Assembly (NCBI RefSeq): GCF_010669125.1
Contig: NZ_CP048630.1
Span: 1-64,000, forward strand
Length of the DNA stretch: 64,000 nucleotides
Source of the DNA: Ancylobacter pratisalsi
Lineage (GTDB): Bacteria > Pseudomonadota > Alphaproteobacteria > Rhizobiales > Xanthobacteraceae
Direction: 5' to 3'
The translations under genes and the position numbers were made by a program. Below are positions 61,914 through 64,000 of the stretch, piece after piece. Below the pieces are notes generated by a model. The model searched no databases. It was given only the letters and a program-made list of their open reading frames with translations, and was not told where the DNA came from. The stretch's first letter is position 1, and each line of letters starts with the position of its first letter.

Positions 61914-64000
61914 GTGCGCAAGCCCGCCAGACCGAAGCCCCGCAAAGCCCCCGCCCCCCGCCTGCCGAGGGGTCTTCCAAGCCGTGAGGATCTCACCGCC
62001 TTCATCGCCGCCAATGGCGGAGACGTCGGCAAGCGGGAGATATCGCGCGCCTTCGGGCTCGACGGCAGCGACCGCATCGTGCTCAAGGCGATGCTGCGCG
62101 AGCTGGCCGAGGAAGGGCTGATCGGGCGCAAGCGCAAGAAGCTCCACGTCGCCGGCGGCCTGCCCGCCGTCGTCATGTCCGAGGTCGTGGAACGCGACGA
62201 GGACGGCGAACTCATCGCCCAGCCGATCGACTGGGACACCGAGGCGCATGGCGAGGCCCCGCACATCCTCATCAAGCTCGCCCGGCGTGGCCGTGTCGCC
62301 GGCCCGGCGCCCGCCATCGGCGACCGCGTGCTGCTGAAGACCGACGAGATCCCGGAAGCGGATGGCCGGGTGCGTCACACCGGGCATGTGCTCAAGATCA
62401 TCGAGAAGTCCCGCGCCCTCACGCTCGGCGTCTTCCGCCGCGACGCCCAGGGCGGTGGACGGCTGATCCCGGTCGACAAGCGCAACATGGGCCGCGAGCT
62501 TGCCATTCCCCCGGACTTCGCCGGCGATGCCGAGGACGGCGACCTGGTCTCGGTCGAGATCATGCGTCATCACGCCTATGGCCTGCCGACCGCGAAGGTG
62601 AAGGAGCGACTCGGCTCCGTCTCGACCGAGAAGGCGATCAGCCTCATCGCCATCCACGCCCACGGCATACCGAGCGTGTTCCGGCGTGATGCGCTGGCCG
62701 AGGCCGAGGAAGCCCGGCCCGCGAGGATGGCCGGTCGCGAGGACTGGCGCGATCTGCCGCTGGTCACCATCGACCCGCCCGATGCCAAGGACCATGACGA
62801 CGCGGTCCATGCCACGCCCGATCTCGACCCCGACAATGAGGGCGGCTTCATCCTCACCGTCGCCATCGCCGATGTCGCCGCCTATGTGCGCCCCGGTTCG
62901 GCACTCGACCGCGAGGCGTTGTCGCGCGGCAATTCGGTGTACTTCCCCGACCGGGTGGTGCCGATGCTGCCGGAGCGGATCTCCAATGATCTGTGCTCGC
63001 TGCGCCCGCTGGAGGACCGCCCGGCCATGGCGGTGCGCATGGTGGTGGGCGCCAATGGCCGCAAGCGGCGCCACAGCTTCCATCGCGTGATGATGCGTTC
63101 GGCCGCCAAGCTCTCCTATGTGCAGGCGCAGGCCGCCATTGACGGCCGGCCGGACGAGACCACCCAGCCCCTGCTGACGGGCGTGCTGCGCCCGCTGTGG
63201 GACGCCTATGCGGCCGTGAAGCAGGCCCGCGACGCCCGCTCCCCGCTGGAACTCGACCTGCCCGAGCGCAAGATCCTGCTGAAGCCCGACGGCACGGTGG
63301 ACCGGGTCGTGGTTCCCGAACGCCTCGACGCGCACAAGCTGATCGAGGAATTCATGATCCTCGCCAACGTCGCCGCCGCCGAGACGCTGGAGGAAAAGCA
63401 CGTCCCCCTCGTCTACCGCGTCCACGACCAGCCATCGCTGGAGAAGATGTCAGGCCTGCGCGAATTCCTGCAGACGCTCGACATCAAGCTGCCCAAGACC
63501 GAAACCGTCCGCCCGGCGCAGTTCAACGAGATCCTGTCGCGGGTGGTGGGCAGCGAGCTGGCGCCGCTGGTCAACCAGGTCATCCTGCGCAGCCAGGCGC
63601 AGGCGGAGTATGCCTTCGAGAATTACGGACATTTCGGCCTGCATCTGCGCCGCTACGCGCATTTCACCTCGCCGATCCGCCGCTATGCCGACCTCATCGT
63701 GCACCGCGCGCTGATCCGTGCGCTCGGACTTGGCCGCGACGGGCTGCCGGAGACCATGACGCCCGAACAGCTCGCCGAGATCGCCGCGCGCATCTCGGCC
63801 AGCGAGCGCCGCGCCATGTCGGCGGAGCGCGAGACCGTCGACCGGCTGATCGCCCACCATATGGCCCAGCAGATGGGCGCCGAGTTCAAGGGCCGCATTG
63901 CCGGTGTCACCCGTGTCGGCCTGTTCGTCACGCTGGACGACACCGGTGCGGACGGATTCATTCCCGCCTCGACGCTCGGGCAGGACTATTATCGCTATGA
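61914..64000 (+). CDS. rnr: Ribonuclease R (cut by the window end)
   Basis: Processive 3'-5' exoribonuclease. The frame starts with GTG 61914, 3 bp after an in-frame TGA, and runs open to the window end (695 codons), so the C-terminus is missing. After a basic N-terminus (KPARPKPRKAPAP) and an HTH-like segment come cold-shock domains, then the RNB domain with IDPPDAKDHDDAVHA (about residues 286-300), where active-site Asp residues are kept but the usual AKDFDDA reads AKDHDDA, and RRYAHFTSPIRRYADLIVHR. The last part (FKGRIAGVTRVGLFVTLDD) is the start of the S1 domain. Confidence 0.93.
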   Translation, partial: MRKPARPKPRKAPAPRLPRGLPSREDLTAFIAANGGDVGKREISRAFGLDGSDRIVLKAMLRELAEEGLIGRKRKKLHVAGGLPAVVMSEVVERDEDGELIAQPIDWDTEAHGEAPHILIKLARRGRVAGPAPAIGDRVLLKTDEIPEADGRVRHTGHVLKIIEKSRALTLGVFRRDAQGGGRLIPVDKRNMGRELAIPPDFAGDAEDGDLVSVEIMRHHAYGLPTAKVKERLGSVSTEKAISLIAIHAHGIPSVFRRDALAEAEEARPARMAGREDWRDLPLVTIDPPDAKDHDDAVHATPDLDPDNEGGFILTVAIADVAAYVRPGSALDREALSRGNSVYFPDRVVPMLPERISNDLCSLRPLEDRPAMAVRMVVGANGRKRRHSFHRVMMRSAAKLSYVQAQAAIDGRPDETTQPLLTGVLRPLWDAYAAVKQARDARSPLELDLPERKILLKPDGTVDRVVVPERLDAHKLIEEFMILANVAAAETLEEKHVPLVYRVHDQPSLEKMSGLREFLQTLDIKLPKTETVRPAQFNEILSRVVGSELAPLVNQVILRSQAQAEYAFENYGHFGLHLRRYAHFTSPIRRYADLIVHRALIRALGLGRDGLPETMTPEQLAEIAARISASERRAMSAERETVDRLIAHHMAQQMGAEFKGRIAGVTRVGLFVTLDDTGADGFIPASTLGQDYYRY

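Overview
The window is GC-rich (roughly two thirds G+C) DNA from an alphaproteobacterium, most likely of the order Hyphomicrobiales (Xanthobacteraceae such as Ancylobacter or Starkeya would fit, but the genus is a guess). The evidence is the gene content and order on the right side (gatCA with a chorismate mutase, pyrB-pyrC', plsY, dprA, topA and rnr) and the many short secreted and Rhizobiales-type hypothetical proteins. No rRNA genes, CRISPR arrays or intact transposases are visible. There is one tRNA gene, tRNA-Ser(GCU), near 39.5 kb.

The left part (1 to about 39.4 kb) is accessory and metabolic. At 1-4442 is a complete PTS-driven dihydroxyacetone kinase operon: dhaL, dhaM, a private HPr, a private enzyme I, a small HTH-like protein and dhaK. 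At 4.8-8.4 kb are pyruvate:quinone oxidoreductase (poxB) and a cyclic-nucleotide-domain/thioredoxin-reductase-like fusion. At 8.7-13.6 kb a TetR repressor is divergent from an RND efflux pump (MFP plus permease), with two 20-bp operators between them. At 14-22.7 kb is a divergent catabolic locus: iron alcohol dehydrogenase, succinate-semialdehyde-type dehydrogenase and alpha/beta hydrolase on one side; GntR regulator, RbsABC-like importer and a DJ-1/PfpI protein on the other. At 22.9-30 kb are two membrane proteins with a TetR regulator, AraC/SDR and LysR/SDR pairs, and two decayed genes (a hydrolase and a DHA2 transporter). At 30.4-39.1 kb is a sugar-catabolic operon: LacI, NagB-like isomerase/deaminase, PotABCD-like ABC importer, AGE-family isomerase/epimerase and UxaA/GarD-like dehydratase. 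This operon is bracketed by a serine-recombinase remnant on the left and an IS3-type transposase remnant plus the tRNA-Ser 3' end on the right.

The right part (39.5-64 kb) is mostly core: glutathione S-transferase, gatB, a threonine-dehydratase-like enzyme, chorismate mutase, gatA, gatC, ruvX, an AEC transporter, pyrB, pyrC' (metal ligands degraded), plsY, dprA, topA and rnr (cut by the window end). It also holds several small exported proteins forming two local paralogous groups: a C-x3-W...F...C repeat family at 40.6-41.8 kb and a C-T-x-P-G-Y-P-x-G-C-V family at 47.7-49.0 kb. A DHA2 drug transporter is inserted between topA and rnr.

The most noteworthy points are the accessory/core boundary at the tRNA-Ser, the unassigned sugar pathway at 30.4-39.1 kb, a gamma-butyrolactone-like operon with an unexpected hydrolase type, the repeat families of small secreted proteins, and clear operator palindromes for four regulators. 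At least five gene remnants were found: NmrA-like, hydrolase, MFS, serine recombinase and IS3 OrfB.
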